Below are positions 16,716 through 25,493 of a stretch of 64,000 nucleotides of DNA, in pieces. This DNA comes from CAZMCH01 sp964564735 (GTDB lineage: Bacteria; Poribacteria; DTPJ01): contig CAZMCH010000009.1 of NCBI GenBank assembly GCA_964564735.1, positions 12,319 to 76,318 on the forward strand, in the 5' to 3' direction. The stretch's first letter is position 1; every line of letters starts with the position of its first letter. The position numbers were made by a program, and so were the translations under genes. The notes under the pieces were generated by a model. That model ran no database searches, had not been told where the DNA came from, and was given only the letters and a program-made list of their open reading frames with translations.

Positions 16716-19700
16716 TTATTTGCCTTCATTTGAGGGTCCTGCTATTTTAGTGATACCGTTTCTGCCTACCCTTCGCCAATATTCAAACTGGCTATTTACA
16801 AGCCTGTTATACCATGATTTTGCTTTTTCCATATCTTTTTGCTGAAAATAGCTTTCCGCAACTATCTCTGCTGATTCTTCCCATAAACCATTAGTTGACT
16901 GAAACAAAGCCCATGTATCAAGGGCATTTGTCCTAGCACCTGAGGGATTTCCTGAATCAAGAATTATCTTAGCAATTATATTCTGTAATCCGACAGCATA
17001 TTCATCGGGCATTTTCTTCAGAGATTCATTATCCAGCCATTTTTCTGCAAAGTTTTTTGCATCCAATAAATTGCCTTGTTTATAGGCTATAAGAGCAGAT
17101 AAATAATCTATTTTCGGCTTAAGGCTGGTTATATTCTGCACCTCTTGCAGTTTAAGTTTTGCGCTACTTTGATCGCCTTCCTCGTATAAACAACGGCTAA
17201 TCATAAATTGCGATTCAGCAATAATAGGTATTTCCAGCTTTTCTCCGTCCATTATATCAAGGATATTTTGTGTTTTGTCTGGAAAGCTTGATCTTAAATT
17301 CGTTCCTCTGCTCAAAACTTGTTCATAAACGCCCCTTGCCTGAGCAAAAGCCTGCTTTATAAGCCCTATTTCTGTATCCTGTCCCTGTAATTGCTTTAGC
17401 TTTGCCTGTTGAAATAAGGACTCTGCTTGCCAAAAAGTTGATCTTAAAAACAAATTGCTGATAATTGCTATATCAAGGTCAGGAGGCGTATATTGCCCTG
17501 CAATAACTTTATTGATAATGCTTTCTATAACTCTTGCTGAACTTGCAAATTCATCTGCGGATCTTTGATAGCTTTTATCAAACTTAAACATTATTGATCC
17601 CATCTGAAAATGTGCTATTGCTTCTGATTCTGTCCCCGGATACTTTGCGATAATATCTCTATAAGCATTTTCAGCGGATAGTTTTAATTCCCTATTGCTA
17701 CTCTGTTGCGCTCTTTCATAATATATCTCTGCAATACGAAGCATAGCATTATCAGCAAGTTCGCTATTCGGATATGTTTGAACCATCAATTCTAAAGATT
17801 TTTCTTCATTAACCCTGTCGTTCATAAGGCGATAGCATCTTGCGATTTCATATACAGCATCATCTGCATATTCACTTTGAGGATAATTCACCAAGACTTT
17901 TGTATATTCATCTATTGCTTGGGCATACTTCTTTGGATCGCTGGAGCCTAATGAATACGTGCAAAACCCAATTTCAAATTGTGCATCATCTGCTCTTGGG
18001 CTATTAGGAAATCTTCTAACGAGTTCCTTATAATCCAATAAAGCCTGTCTTAAATTAAGTTCTGTATCCTGATCCCCTGCACCTGATCTTGCTAATAGGT
18101 AGCCTCGCCAAAATAGCGCATCACCGACAAATTGATCTAAATCAGTATTACTGCCATATTTTTTTATTAATACATTGAATTGCTCTATTGCTTCTTTATT
18201 CCTATTTTGCTTAAATAAAGATAAACCTAAATTAAGAATCGCTTCTGGTTCGTTTGCTGTATCAGGATATCTTGTAATTATTTCTGTATAGGCTTTTTCT
18301 GCCTCTTCATATCTTTTTAGATCAAAAAGACTGCCAGCCCTTCGCATAAGTAATTCTTGTTCAATATCTGGTATTCTTGTCAATGAAAGTTCCCGTTTTA
18401 ATTGATCCCATGTTGCAATTGAGCCATTAATATCGCCCTTTCTCTCTTTTGAAAGAGCGATCTCCGCAAGCCCCCTAAATCGCCATTTTTGATAGCTGAT
18501 GTTTATCCCCTCAAAAGTCCTTATTGCATCATCCCATCTGCCAAGCCTTTGATAGCCTCTACCTATCATATATTGCGATTCACCATAATATCCATCGAGT
18601 TCTTTTGCCATTTGGGTTTCTTTGCCTTCTTTTTTCCAGTATTTACCAACATTATCATTTGAATTTGCAAAAGCTTCTACGGACTGTCCATAAAGGTTAT
18701 TTGCTCGTTTAACCAATTCTGGGGAAGTTTGAGTATCAATAGTTGACGCTTCTGCAAAGTATGACCATCCAAGCCAATAATAAGCAACAGCCATTAATTC
18801 AACTTTTCCTATTGATCTTGATACTTTAAGGGCTTTATCAAAATTTTCAATTGCTGCACTATATTGCCTTGCATTAAAGGCATAATCTCCTATTTCCATT
18901 AGAGCATCGACTTCATATCGGGAATTTGGGTATCGTTCAATAATAAGCCGAAAATCAGCAAGAGCCTTATCCATTTGCCCAAGTTGTTTTTGGCATCTTG
19001 CTCTTTCAAGAAGAGCAATTTTTGGTAATTCTAATGTTGCAACATCAGTTACATATTCACGTGGATTAGCTATAACTCGAGTATAAACCTCAACGGCTTT
19101 TTGAAGGAAGTTAATTTTATCTGCCTCTTTTTCCGCTGTTTCTGCCATCATTTTATATATGTCGCCAGCATAAAATAGGGCTTTATCGCTTAATTCGCTG
19201 TTAGATAGCTCTGTTTCAAATTTTGATAATAATCTTAATGCCTCTTGATACCTACCCATCTGAAATGTTGCATCTGCCTTTGCATAAAGAAGTTTTGCAT
19301 ATTCAGGTGCGCGAGTAGAAATAAATTGCAGACCATTATCATACCATTCAACAGCCTTTGAGTATTCTCCCTGCGAAAAAGCAATGTCTCCAGCTTCTCC
19401 AGATAATTGAACCATTTGCTCGGATATTACCATAAAATGCTTTTCCATTTCTTCATATAGAGTGGCATTTAATCTTAATTTACCTTTCATCTCCTCAAAT
19501 TTTGTCTTAAACATAAATAGGTCGCTATAGGCTTGATTATATTTCTCTATTGCATCTGTTGATTTCTTGTTTAATCTGAGTCTTCTACCTATTTCTATTC
19601 TGCTTGATGCCCTTCCATAATAAGAATTAACTATATATGGCGCAGATTTTTCATCATTAATATCATTATTTTGAATTATAGTAGTAAACTTATTTTCTGC

Positions 19701-19838
19701 TGCCTCGTATTCATCTTCATTCAATAACGTTACAGCAATCGTATAATCACGATCAGGAACAGCACTAACGCCATTCATTGCAAATGAAAACGTAACTATA
19801 CCGATGATTAATAATATAAAAGATAACGACCTTTTCAT
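16716..19838 (-). CDS. Exported 1040-residue tetratricopeptide-repeat protein
   Basis: A signal peptide (residues 1-25, ending near GVSA) is followed by roughly 20 TPR-like helical pairs across the whole chain, for example YEAAENKFTTIIQ, YQEALRLLSKFE, YSAAIENFDKALK, YEEAEKAYTEIITRYPD and YAQAIDEYTKVLVNYPQSEYADDA. The RYPDS-type turns are those of BamD/YbgF-like repeats. It is periplasmic or attached to the outer membrane. It is the first gene of the unit with the TonB/AgmX-like protein and the barrel, with a strong AGGAGGG before the ATG. Similar trios (long TPR protein, PglI-like transducer, barrel) are known from myxobacterial gliding loci; the role here is unproven. Confidence 0.88.
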   Translation of the reverse strand: MKRSLSFILLIIGIVTFSFAMNGVSAVPDRDYTIAVTLLNEDEYEAAENKFTTIIQNNDINDEKSAPYIVNSYYGRASSRIEIGRRLRLNKKSTDAIEKYNQAYSDLFMFKTKFEEMKGKLRLNATLYEEMEKHFMVISEQMVQLSGEAGDIAFSQGEYSKAVEWYDNGLQFISTRAPEYAKLLYAKADATFQMGRYQEALRLLSKFETELSNSELSDKALFYAGDIYKMMAETAEKEADKINFLQKAVEVYTRVIANPREYVTDVATLELPKIALLERARCQKQLGQMDKALADFRLIIERYPNSRYEVDALMEIGDYAFNARQYSAAIENFDKALKVSRSIGKVELMAVAYYWLGWSYFAEASTIDTQTSPELVKRANNLYGQSVEAFANSNDNVGKYWKKEGKETQMAKELDGYYGESQYMIGRGYQRLGRWDDAIRTFEGINISYQKWRFRGLAEIALSKERKGDINGSIATWDQLKRELSLTRIPDIEQELLMRRAGSLFDLKRYEEAEKAYTEIITRYPDTANEPEAILNLGLSLFKQNRNKEAIEQFNVLIKKYGSNTDLDQFVGDALFWRGYLLARSGAGDQDTELNLRQALLDYKELVRRFPNSPRADDAQFEIGFCTYSLGSSDPKKYAQAIDEYTKVLVNYPQSEYADDAVYEIARCYRLMNDRVNEEKSLELMVQTYPNSELADNAMLRIAEIYYERAQQSSNRELKLSAENAYRDIIAKYPGTESEAIAHFQMGSIMFKFDKSYQRSADEFASSARVIESIINKVIAGQYTPPDLDIAIISNLFLRSTFWQAESLFQQAKLKQLQGQDTEIGLIKQAFAQARGVYEQVLSRGTNLRSSFPDKTQNILDIMDGEKLEIPIIAESQFMISRCLYEEGDQSSAKLKLQEVQNITSLKPKIDYLSALIAYKQGNLLDAKNFAEKWLDNESLKKMPDEYAVGLQNIIAKIILDSGNPSGARTNALDTWALFQSTNGLWEESAEIVAESYFQQKDMEKAKSWYNRLVNSQFEYWRRVGRNGITKIAGPSNEGK

Positions 19839-20007
19839 AATGCCCTCCTAGATAATATTTGACATAACATTTATGTTTTTCAGAATTTTCTGCTTATTTC
19901 AATTTTTTGCACGCAATAGATAACGTTTAAAAGCCTAATTTGGCTTATACCTTTATCAATTTTTGTTAGGTATTATATATTTTAGATTATCATAAGTCAA
20001 TAATAGC

Positions 20008-20026
20008 TTTTGGCTATAAGCCAAAA
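20008..20026. repeat. Perfect 8-bp hairpin in divergent promoter region
   Basis: TTTTGGCT, ATA, AGCCAAAA forms a perfect palindrome. A related shorter dyad, AAGCC/GGCTT, lies at 19931-19946. Both sit between the divergent TPR operon and the VanZ-like operon and could be operators of one shared regulator. The remaining 260 bases of this gap hold nothing else that I recognise. Confidence 0.5.
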
Positions 20027-20088
20027 AATGCTTGAAATACAATGATTCATAAGTTATAATTGATTAAATTAAAATAACATTATTTTTT

Positions 20089-20103
20089 GAGGTAGCAAAA
20101 ATT
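20089..20103 (+). promoter_or_regulatory. Ribosome binding site that supports an ATT start
   Basis: GAGGT at 20089-20093 lies seven bases before ATT at 20101. The frame is open from 20068, yet holds no ATG, GTG or TTG until 20203, which is 34 codons inside the conserved VanZ sequence. The ATT is the only codon with suitable spacing, so it is the best start. Confidence 0.6.
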
Positions 20104-20511
20104 CAAAAATCATCAAAATTCAACAGATATTATATATTTTTAGCTCTTTATATTATTGGTATATTTAGCTTATCGTCAATTCCGCCAAGCGATATTCCAG
20201 AAGTGAATTTCTGGTTTCCTATTGATAAGGTAGTTCATTTTTTGGAATATGGTATCTTTGGCTTTTTACTAACAAAAGCATTTCTGAATTCTAGTAAATC
20301 ACTTTCCAAATGGTTACAAATCAAAGTTGCTCTAAAAGTTATTCTAATTGCTATGGTTATTGGCGCAATTGATGAGTCTTATCAGTTTTTGACTAAAAGA
20401 AATCCCAGTATATACGATTGGTTTGCTGATGTTATTGGTGCAACAACCTTTATGATTTTCACATTTATATTCTCTAAATCTTATCGTCATCGCAAATATC
20501 GTTCAAAATGA
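20101..20511 (+). CDS. VanZ-like membrane protein, apparent ATT start
   Basis: With the ATT start the protein has 136 residues and begins with a basic segment, then a first helix ending in the family signature SLSSIPPSDIP, followed by IDKVVHFLEYGIFGFLL, an AIDESYQFLTKRNPSIYDWFADVIGA block and a last helix. This DKxxHxxEY plus DExxQ plus D-x-x-D set is typical of VanZ-like proteins (four helices; function unclear, linked to glycopeptide resistance and envelope processes). The first standard start codon, GTG at 20203, would delete helix 1 and half of the signature, so the longer form is preferred. It is the first gene of a plus-strand envelope operon. Confidence 0.8.
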   Translation: MQKSSKFNRYYIFLALYIIGIFSLSSIPPSDIPEVNFWFPIDKVVHFLEYGIFGFLLTKAFLNSSKSLSKWLQIKVALKVILIAMVIGAIDESYQFLTKRNPSIYDWFADVIGATTFMIFTFIFSKSYRHRKYRSK

Positions 20512-20586
20512 AATAACTTTACTAATAATATGGTTTATAAATTATGGATGTTGACTAATATACAAATATTATGAAAGGTGATTTTT

Positions 20587-21033
20587 ATGCTAAATAAATT
20601 TAGGCTTATTTTCATTGTATTGATTATTTTATTATCAATTAGTAGTATTCAACCAACTCTTGCTCTTGATAGATCGAGATTCTTTACAGGTGTTATGTTT
20701 TTTTCAGGATTAGGTGCAAGTTTCGCTGGCGCAATCACTCAGGGTCAAGCAAATGGAATATATGATGAGTATTTACATTCTGCTGTTCAGGCAGATATGG
20801 ATAAGCTAATCAATGATTATAATCAAAAACGTCAACAAAGCATTATTGCTTCACGAGTTGGTATTGGACTAACAATTGGCGCCGCACTTATATCACTTTT
20901 TGATATTTATAACACAATTGAATTATCTAATCAAGCAAATAATTACCTAAGTTCAGTGAATATATATAATAATATAGCTAGTGCAGATTTGCAAAAAGGT
21001 AACATGAAAATAGCAATTAGTGATCGTTTTTAG
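20587..21033 (+). CDS. Small secreted protein of unknown function
   Basis: About 148 residues. The ATG at 20587 has AAAGGTG six bases before it and is preferred to the GTG at 20578. Residues 1-27 form a signal peptide (basic start, long hydrophobic core, cleavage probably in PTLALD). A second hydrophobic glycine-rich segment lies at about residues 35-50 and another near 95-115. I do not recognise a family. It lies between the VanZ-like gene and an FN3 lipoprotein on the same strand, so it is likely part of an envelope operon. Confidence 0.6.
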   Translation: MLNKFRLIFIVLIILLSISSIQPTLALDRSRFFTGVMFFSGLGASFAGAITQGQANGIYDEYLHSAVQADMDKLINDYNQKRQQSIIASRVGIGLTIGAALISLFDIYNTIELSNQANNYLSSVNIYNNIASADLQKGNMKIAISDRF

Positions 21034-21065
21034 GATAATTATCTGAAAAGAGGTTTTAGATTGAT

Positions 21066-22151
21066 ATGAAAACACTTTATTTTTCTTTATTATTCATTAT
21101 TTTATTGCTTTTTGGAATTGGATGTTCTGATGATGTAGAGAGAGAAAATCCACTAGATGCCAAAAACATGAGAACAGGTGGTATTATACCCGGAGTTACG
21201 GCACGTGCAGGCGATAGCCAAGTAACTTTGTCATGGCTTAGCATGGGCTTAGATGGTATTAAGGAATATAAAATATATAGAGCCTATAAAACCCCAGAAA
21301 ACTTTGAATATGTTGCCTCAGTTCCATCAGGTGATCTTGATAGTTATGCTTATACTGATACTGGGCTTTTGAATGATGGCGACAACGTTTATTTTTATAG
21401 GATCACTTATATTGATATAAATGGTCAAGAAACTCCAGACCCAATTAATCCACAAAATCTTCCGATTAATTGGTCAGTTCTTAATGTTATTCCAAGTCTA
21501 GCCCCTCCTGTGCCAAATGTAAGGGTTATGGAAGACCGAGATTTACAGGTCAGATTAATATGGGAAGGATATATTCAAAATGCGCCTTCTGATCTTGCAG
21601 GATACAAAGTATATATCGCACCAAAGGCAGAGGAAGGTCAAGAACAAAAAAGTCTTCAATTAGTTTCAATAATTGATGATCCAAGAGTTGAGTTTTATAT
21701 AGATGGAAATGATTATCCAAGCAATAAGATAAACTTTACAAAAGATGGTATAAGCAAATTATACAAAGTGGTCGCATTTGATCAAGCAGGTGTTGAGAGT
21801 GATTCACCAATTTTGGTGGGAACTTCACCAAATCTGCCTCCAAGCCCTCCTTCGCAATTCAAAGGGCGCTTTAGCTTAGGACTTAACAGCTATGAGGTTA
21901 GGCTTGAATGGCAAAGAAGCCTTGAACCTGATGTTATTGGCTATAAGATGTATGCTTTACTCCCCGATGGAACAACAGAATTTAAAGGCTGGAAATATGA
22001 TCCAAATGACAGAGTAGCAATTATATCTGACCGATATATTATTGTTGATGGCGTAACTATGGTAAAGCAGTATTATGTAACTGCTTATGACAATACACCA
22101 AGACCAGATGGTAAGAATGACGAAAGCGAACCGTCTGCTCTTGTCCCATGA
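21066..22151 (+). CDS. Lipoprotein with three fibronectin type III-like domains
   Basis: A 361-residue lipoprotein: signal peptide with lipobox FGIGC at residues 16-20, then SDDVERENPLDAKN, a motif often seen directly after the lipidated Cys in secreted repeat proteins. Three FN3-like domains follow: about 40-125 (VTLSWLSMGLDGIKEYKIYRA), 135-255 (VRLIWEGY...LAGYKVYIA) and 265-360 (VRLEWQRS...VIGYKMYA), each with the W and the YKxY strand. It would be anchored in the outer membrane and bind protein or glycan partners. It is followed after 27 bases by a barrel gene. Confidence 0.87.
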   Translation: MKTLYFSLLFIILLLFGIGCSDDVERENPLDAKNMRTGGIIPGVTARAGDSQVTLSWLSMGLDGIKEYKIYRAYKTPENFEYVASVPSGDLDSYAYTDTGLLNDGDNVYFYRITYIDINGQETPDPINPQNLPINWSVLNVIPSLAPPVPNVRVMEDRDLQVRLIWEGYIQNAPSDLAGYKVYIAPKAEEGQEQKSLQLVSIIDDPRVEFYIDGNDYPSNKINFTKDGISKLYKVVAFDQAGVESDSPILVGTSPNLPPSPPSQFKGRFSLGLNSYEVRLEWQRSLEPDVIGYKMYALLPDGTTEFKGWKYDPNDRVAIISDRYIIVDGVTMVKQYYVTAYDNTPRPDGKNDESEPSALVP

Positions 22152-22178
22152 TTGCGGTATTTATTAGGAGAATGATAT

Positions 22179-23099
22179 ATGAAAACTCGATTTACATTCA
22201 TTGTTATTATTGCGTTATTATTTAGTTTTATCATAGTTTATGATATTAAGGCACAAGGTATGACTCCTGTAAATATAAATCTTATTCCTACTGCGGAGAC
22301 TCTAGGCAAAGGTGGCTATAGCTTTTCATCAGGTATGTATCCATATAGCGTTGATAAAGATACAGTTCAGCCAATTAAAATTGATATTGGCGGATTTTTC
22401 AAAGAATCTCATAATGTCAATGTCAAAAGCGATATATGGCTTATTCCTGTCAGAATAACTTATGGTATATCTGACAGACTTGATTTTATGTTCGGCGGAA
22501 CATATAGCACAGGTGATACTGAAAAATCTGTTTCTGATTATTATGAAATAGGTGATAAGGGCAAAGTGAGAGTTTATCCGCAATCTGTTTTAGACGGTGC
22601 TATGGGAATGAAATATAATATCCAGAAGGCAGAAGATAAAAAACCATCACTTGCGTTTGGTGGTGAATTGCAGATGGGATATACAGTTGACGACGCATTG
22701 ATTGATGAAACTCTTGAAGATAGCTTTCCGTTTATGGCTGTATTAATCTATATGTCTGGTAGCTATGATCTGAACATGATAAGCGTTCATGGTGGTTTTG
22801 GGATGTTTGTATCGTCAAAATCTGTTCAGACAAATGAAAGATTCAACATTCCTTTACAATTGGGAATTGAGATACCATTCGGTGCTTTTTCTGCTGTTGT
22901 GGATTTCACTTCATATAGACCATATTCTGGCGTTGGATTAAAGAATATTATTTCTGGTGGTTTCCGATATGACATAACTCAAAACGCAGCTTTTAATGCT
23001 AGTTTTGCAAGTGTCGGTGGTTTCACCATCGGACTTACTGTTGGTGGCAAAAAGCGTGAAGCGCCAAAACCGTCTCCTTCTGCACCAAGTTTGTTTTAA
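22179..23099 (+). CDS. Signal-peptide beta-barrel-like outer-membrane protein
   Basis: A 306-residue exported protein. Residues 1-25 form a signal peptide ending in IKAQG. The mature part shows regular amphipathic strands with aromatic ends (WLIPVRITYGISDRLDFMFGG, FRYDITQNAAFNASFA, FTIGLTVGG), fitting a small to medium barrel, followed by a short Pro/Ser tail (KREAPKPSPSAPSLF). The family is not recognised. It is the last gene of the run that starts with the VanZ-like gene, and an inverted repeat follows its stop. Its partner is probably the FN3 lipoprotein encoded just upstream. Confidence 0.72.
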   Translation: MKTRFTFIVIIALLFSFIIVYDIKAQGMTPVNINLIPTAETLGKGGYSFSSGMYPYSVDKDTVQPIKIDIGGFFKESHNVNVKSDIWLIPVRITYGISDRLDFMFGGTYSTGDTEKSVSDYYEIGDKGKVRVYPQSVLDGAMGMKYNIQKAEDKKPSLAFGGELQMGYTVDDALIDETLEDSFPFMAVLIYMSGSYDLNMISVHGGFGMFVSSKSVQTNERFNIPLQLGIEIPFGAFSAVVDFTSYRPYSGVGLKNIISGGFRYDITQNAAFNASFASVGGFTIGLTVGGKKREAPKPSPSAPSLF

Positions 23100-23108
23100 T
23101 TTGAGTTA

Positions 23109-23174
23109 TTCGCCAAAACAATAATACCATTTTGGTTGTATATTATTTGTAGCTTAGCCTTTTGTTTTGGCGAA
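23109..23174 (+). terminator. 13-bp inverted repeat after the barrel gene
   Basis: TTCGCCAAAACAA (23109-23121) pairs perfectly with TTGTTTTGGCGAA (23162-23174) across a 40-base loop that itself has weak dyad symmetry around TTTTGG. It begins nine bases after the stop codon. There is no long T run, so it is a weak terminator, an mRNA 3-prime stabiliser or a protein site. Confidence 0.5.
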
Positions 23175-23615
23175 AATAGAACCAATCTGATAGTTGAGTT
23201 ATAATGCACAATTATTAAATAAAAATGGTGTAAATGTTTTATCTTACATTTTCTATCAAATATAGCTTTTTAGCGAGTTTATTTTCCTTTATTTGCCATT
23301 TTTTCCTCCTATAATATAGATGTCTTTTTTGATAGAGTTTTGTCCTTGTGATTGGTTTGCCTGCAATAGTTTCTAGCCTTTTTGGTATTAGGTTTCTTGC
23401 CTTTTTCAGAAAATAAAAAAGTTGTGGATAATCAAGAGAAATGATATAATTTAGCTTAGGACTATGGGACTATAGGCTTGTAAAATAGTAGAAGAATATT
23501 AAGTAAAAAACAGATTAGAAATGAGATCAATTTATACCTAAATACAACAACACAAGACTTAATAAATAAAATGTAAAGCTAATGAAAAAACTTAAAGAAT
23601 TAACAAAATAAAAAA
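23175..23615. other. AT-rich intergenic region with possible minus-strand remnants
   Basis: No gene that I can name. On the minus strand, AGGAGG at 23309-23304 stands five bases before ATG at 23299, but that frame holds only six codons (to 23279). A second minus-strand frame stays open for about 70 codons over 23240-23460 and encodes a very basic peptide, without any standard start. Both could be relics of a small gene or chance in AT-rich DNA. One perfect DnaA-box-like TGTGGATAA lies at 23423-23431. Confidence 0.35.
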
Positions 23616-23628
23616 GGAGTTGATCGTA

Positions 23629-25443
23629 TTGAATGAATTTACACAGAAAAAAAGATTGCTAGAACCAGTTTTCACAAATTATCAAATTAATGATGTTACA
23701 GAACCGAATTTGTTAAGGGAAATATTCCCCTATGATGATGTGCCGAGAATACAATTTGATTATAAGATTGTTCCAATTGAACCAGCAGAAGATATATTTA
23801 TCACTGACACGACATTCAGGGATGGACAACAAGCAAGACCGCCATATACGCCACAACAAATACTTGATCTGTTTAAATTTTTGCATAGATTAGGTGGACC
23901 AAACGGAGTAATAAGACAATCGGAATTTTTTATTTATAGCGATACTGACAGAGAAGCAATTGAAAAATGTTTTGAATGTGGATACCAATATCCAGAGATA
24001 ACAAGTTGGATAAGGGCAAGCAAAAAAGACCTTCAAATCGCAAAATCCATTGGAGTAAAAGAAACGGGCTTGTTGATGTCAATATCAGATTACCACGTTT
24101 TTTTAAAGCTAGGCAAGACAAGGATGCAAGCCACAGAAGACTATCTTGATGTTGTCAGATCAGTCATAGAAGCAGGCATTACGCCAAGATGCCATCTCGA
24201 GGACATTACAAGGGCGGACTTTTATGGGTTTGTGATTCCATTCGTCCAGCAACTTATGAAAGTTAGTGAAGAAAGCGGAAAGCCAATTAAAGTGAGGGCT
24301 TGTGATACAATGGGCTATGGAGTCAGCAATCCAGAAGCCTCATTGCCAAGAAGCGTTCCAAAGATAATTCACGCTCTCACGCATGAATGTGGAGTTCCAC
24401 CAGCACAAATAGAATGGCATGGACACAACGATTTCCACAAAGTTCAGGTCAATGCTACAACAGCTTGGCTTTACGGCTGTTCGGGTGCAAATGGAACTTT
24501 ATTAGGTTTGGGCGAAAGAACAGGCAACCCACCCATAGAAGGCTTGATAATTGACTATATCGGCTTGACTGGCAAAACAAACGGAGTAGATACAACCGTC
24601 ATCACCGAAATCGCCGAATACTTTGAGAAGGAACTAAAATACAAGATACCTGCAAATTATCCGTTTGTTGGAGCCGAATTCAATGCCACAAGGGCTGGAA
24701 TACATGCTGACGGCGTTCTAAAAGACCCTGAAATATATACGATTTTTAATACAGATAAAATCCTAAAACGTCCTTTAGATGTAATTATAGATCATAAATC
24801 TGGTTTGGCAAGCATAGCCTATTGGGTAAACAGGCGACTTGGCTTAAAGGGCGATGATGCTATTGACAAACGACATCCGGGCGTTGTAAGGATAAATGAA
24901 TGGGTTGAGGCTCAATATGCAAAAGGTAGAATAACAAGCATATCTTCTGATGAAATGCTTTTGCAGGCAAAGAAATTTTTGCCTGATCTTTTTGAATCTG
25001 ATCTTGATAAGCTTAAGATAAAAGCCAGAGAGATAGCAACTCATCTTGTCGAGGATGCTGTCGAGACAGAAGCAATGAAATCAATGAGACCTGAGCAACA
25101 AGAACCAATAATGCTTAAGATGATTAATGAATATCCTTTTATACAATGGATATATGTTACTGATCTTGATGGTAAAATGGTTACGAAAAACATAGTTCAT
25201 GTTGAGGATAAGGGAAAATATTTAAACGTTGGACCAAATGATAACTTCTCTGATCGTCCTTGGTTTGTTGGACCCTTGAAAAATGGGAAAGCTCATGTTA
25301 CAGATTTCTATATATCAAGATATACAGGGGCTTTGTGTATAACAGTCTCTGCACCAATTAGGAACGCTTCGGAAGATATAATCGGTATAATGGGTCTGGA
25401 TATTAGGTTTGAGGAATTAGTTAAACTAGAGGAAAACGATTAG
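23629..25443 (+). CDS. Homocitrate/2-isopropylmalate synthase-like enzyme fused to a Cache-type sensor domain
   Basis: About 604 residues. The start is TTG at 23629, nine bases after GGAG; the TTG at 23620 touches that site. Residues about 40-330 are an HMGL/LeuA barrel: DTTFRDGQQARPP with the metal Asp and catalytic Arg, CHLEDITRADF, and HGHNDFHKVQVNA with the metal His pair. The communication-like segment AEFNATRAGIHADG follows. Instead of the LeuA regulatory domain, the last 100 residues (from EYPFIQWIYVTDLDGKMV) show RPWF, the TGALCITVSAPI strand and IIGIMGLDIRFEEL, the pattern of extracytoplasmic Cache/PDC ligand-binding domains. There is no transmembrane segment, so this sensor domain should be cytosolic and may regulate the enzyme allosterically. 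An aconitase-family gene follows after a small insertion. Confidence 0.85.
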   Translation: MNEFTQKKRLLEPVFTNYQINDVTEPNLLREIFPYDDVPRIQFDYKIVPIEPAEDIFITDTTFRDGQQARPPYTPQQILDLFKFLHRLGGPNGVIRQSEFFIYSDTDREAIEKCFECGYQYPEITSWIRASKKDLQIAKSIGVKETGLLMSISDYHVFLKLGKTRMQATEDYLDVVRSVIEAGITPRCHLEDITRADFYGFVIPFVQQLMKVSEESGKPIKVRACDTMGYGVSNPEASLPRSVPKIIHALTHECGVPPAQIEWHGHNDFHKVQVNATTAWLYGCSGANGTLLGLGERTGNPPIEGLIIDYIGLTGKTNGVDTTVITEIAEYFEKELKYKIPANYPFVGAEFNATRAGIHADGVLKDPEIYTIFNTDKILKRPLDVIIDHKSGLASIAYWVNRRLGLKGDDAIDKRHPGVVRINEWVEAQYAKGRITSISSDEMLLQAKKFLPDLFESDLDKLKIKAREIATHLVEDAVETEAMKSMRPEQQEPIMLKMINEYPFIQWIYVTDLDGKMVTKNIVHVEDKGKYLNVGPNDNFSDRPWFVGPLKNGKAHVTDFYISRYTGALCITVSAPIRNASEDIIGIMGLDIRFEELVKLEEND

Positions 25444-25462
25444 TCTAATCCAGATTTACTTT

Positions 25463-25489
25463 TTACCACCAAGACACAAAGGCACTAAG
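25463..25489 (+). repeat. Left terminal repeat of GxxExxY unit
   Basis: The 27-base stretch contains ACCACCAAGACACAAAGGCA and ends in CTAAG. Its ends match the reverse complement of 25887-25905 (TTACCAC...AAGACAC..TAAG), with an extra 8-base unit in this copy. It lies between the fusion-enzyme stop and the GxxExxY frame. Confidence 0.65.
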
Positions 25490-25493
25490 AAAA

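Noticed and set aside
23279..23299. Six-codon minus-strand ORF with a strong AGGAGG
   Set aside because: Too short to call a gene; noted in the intergenic entry only.
23423..23431. Perfect DnaA-box-like TGTGGATAA
   Set aside because: Single copy, no cluster, no dnaA/dnaN nearby; not evidence for an origin.
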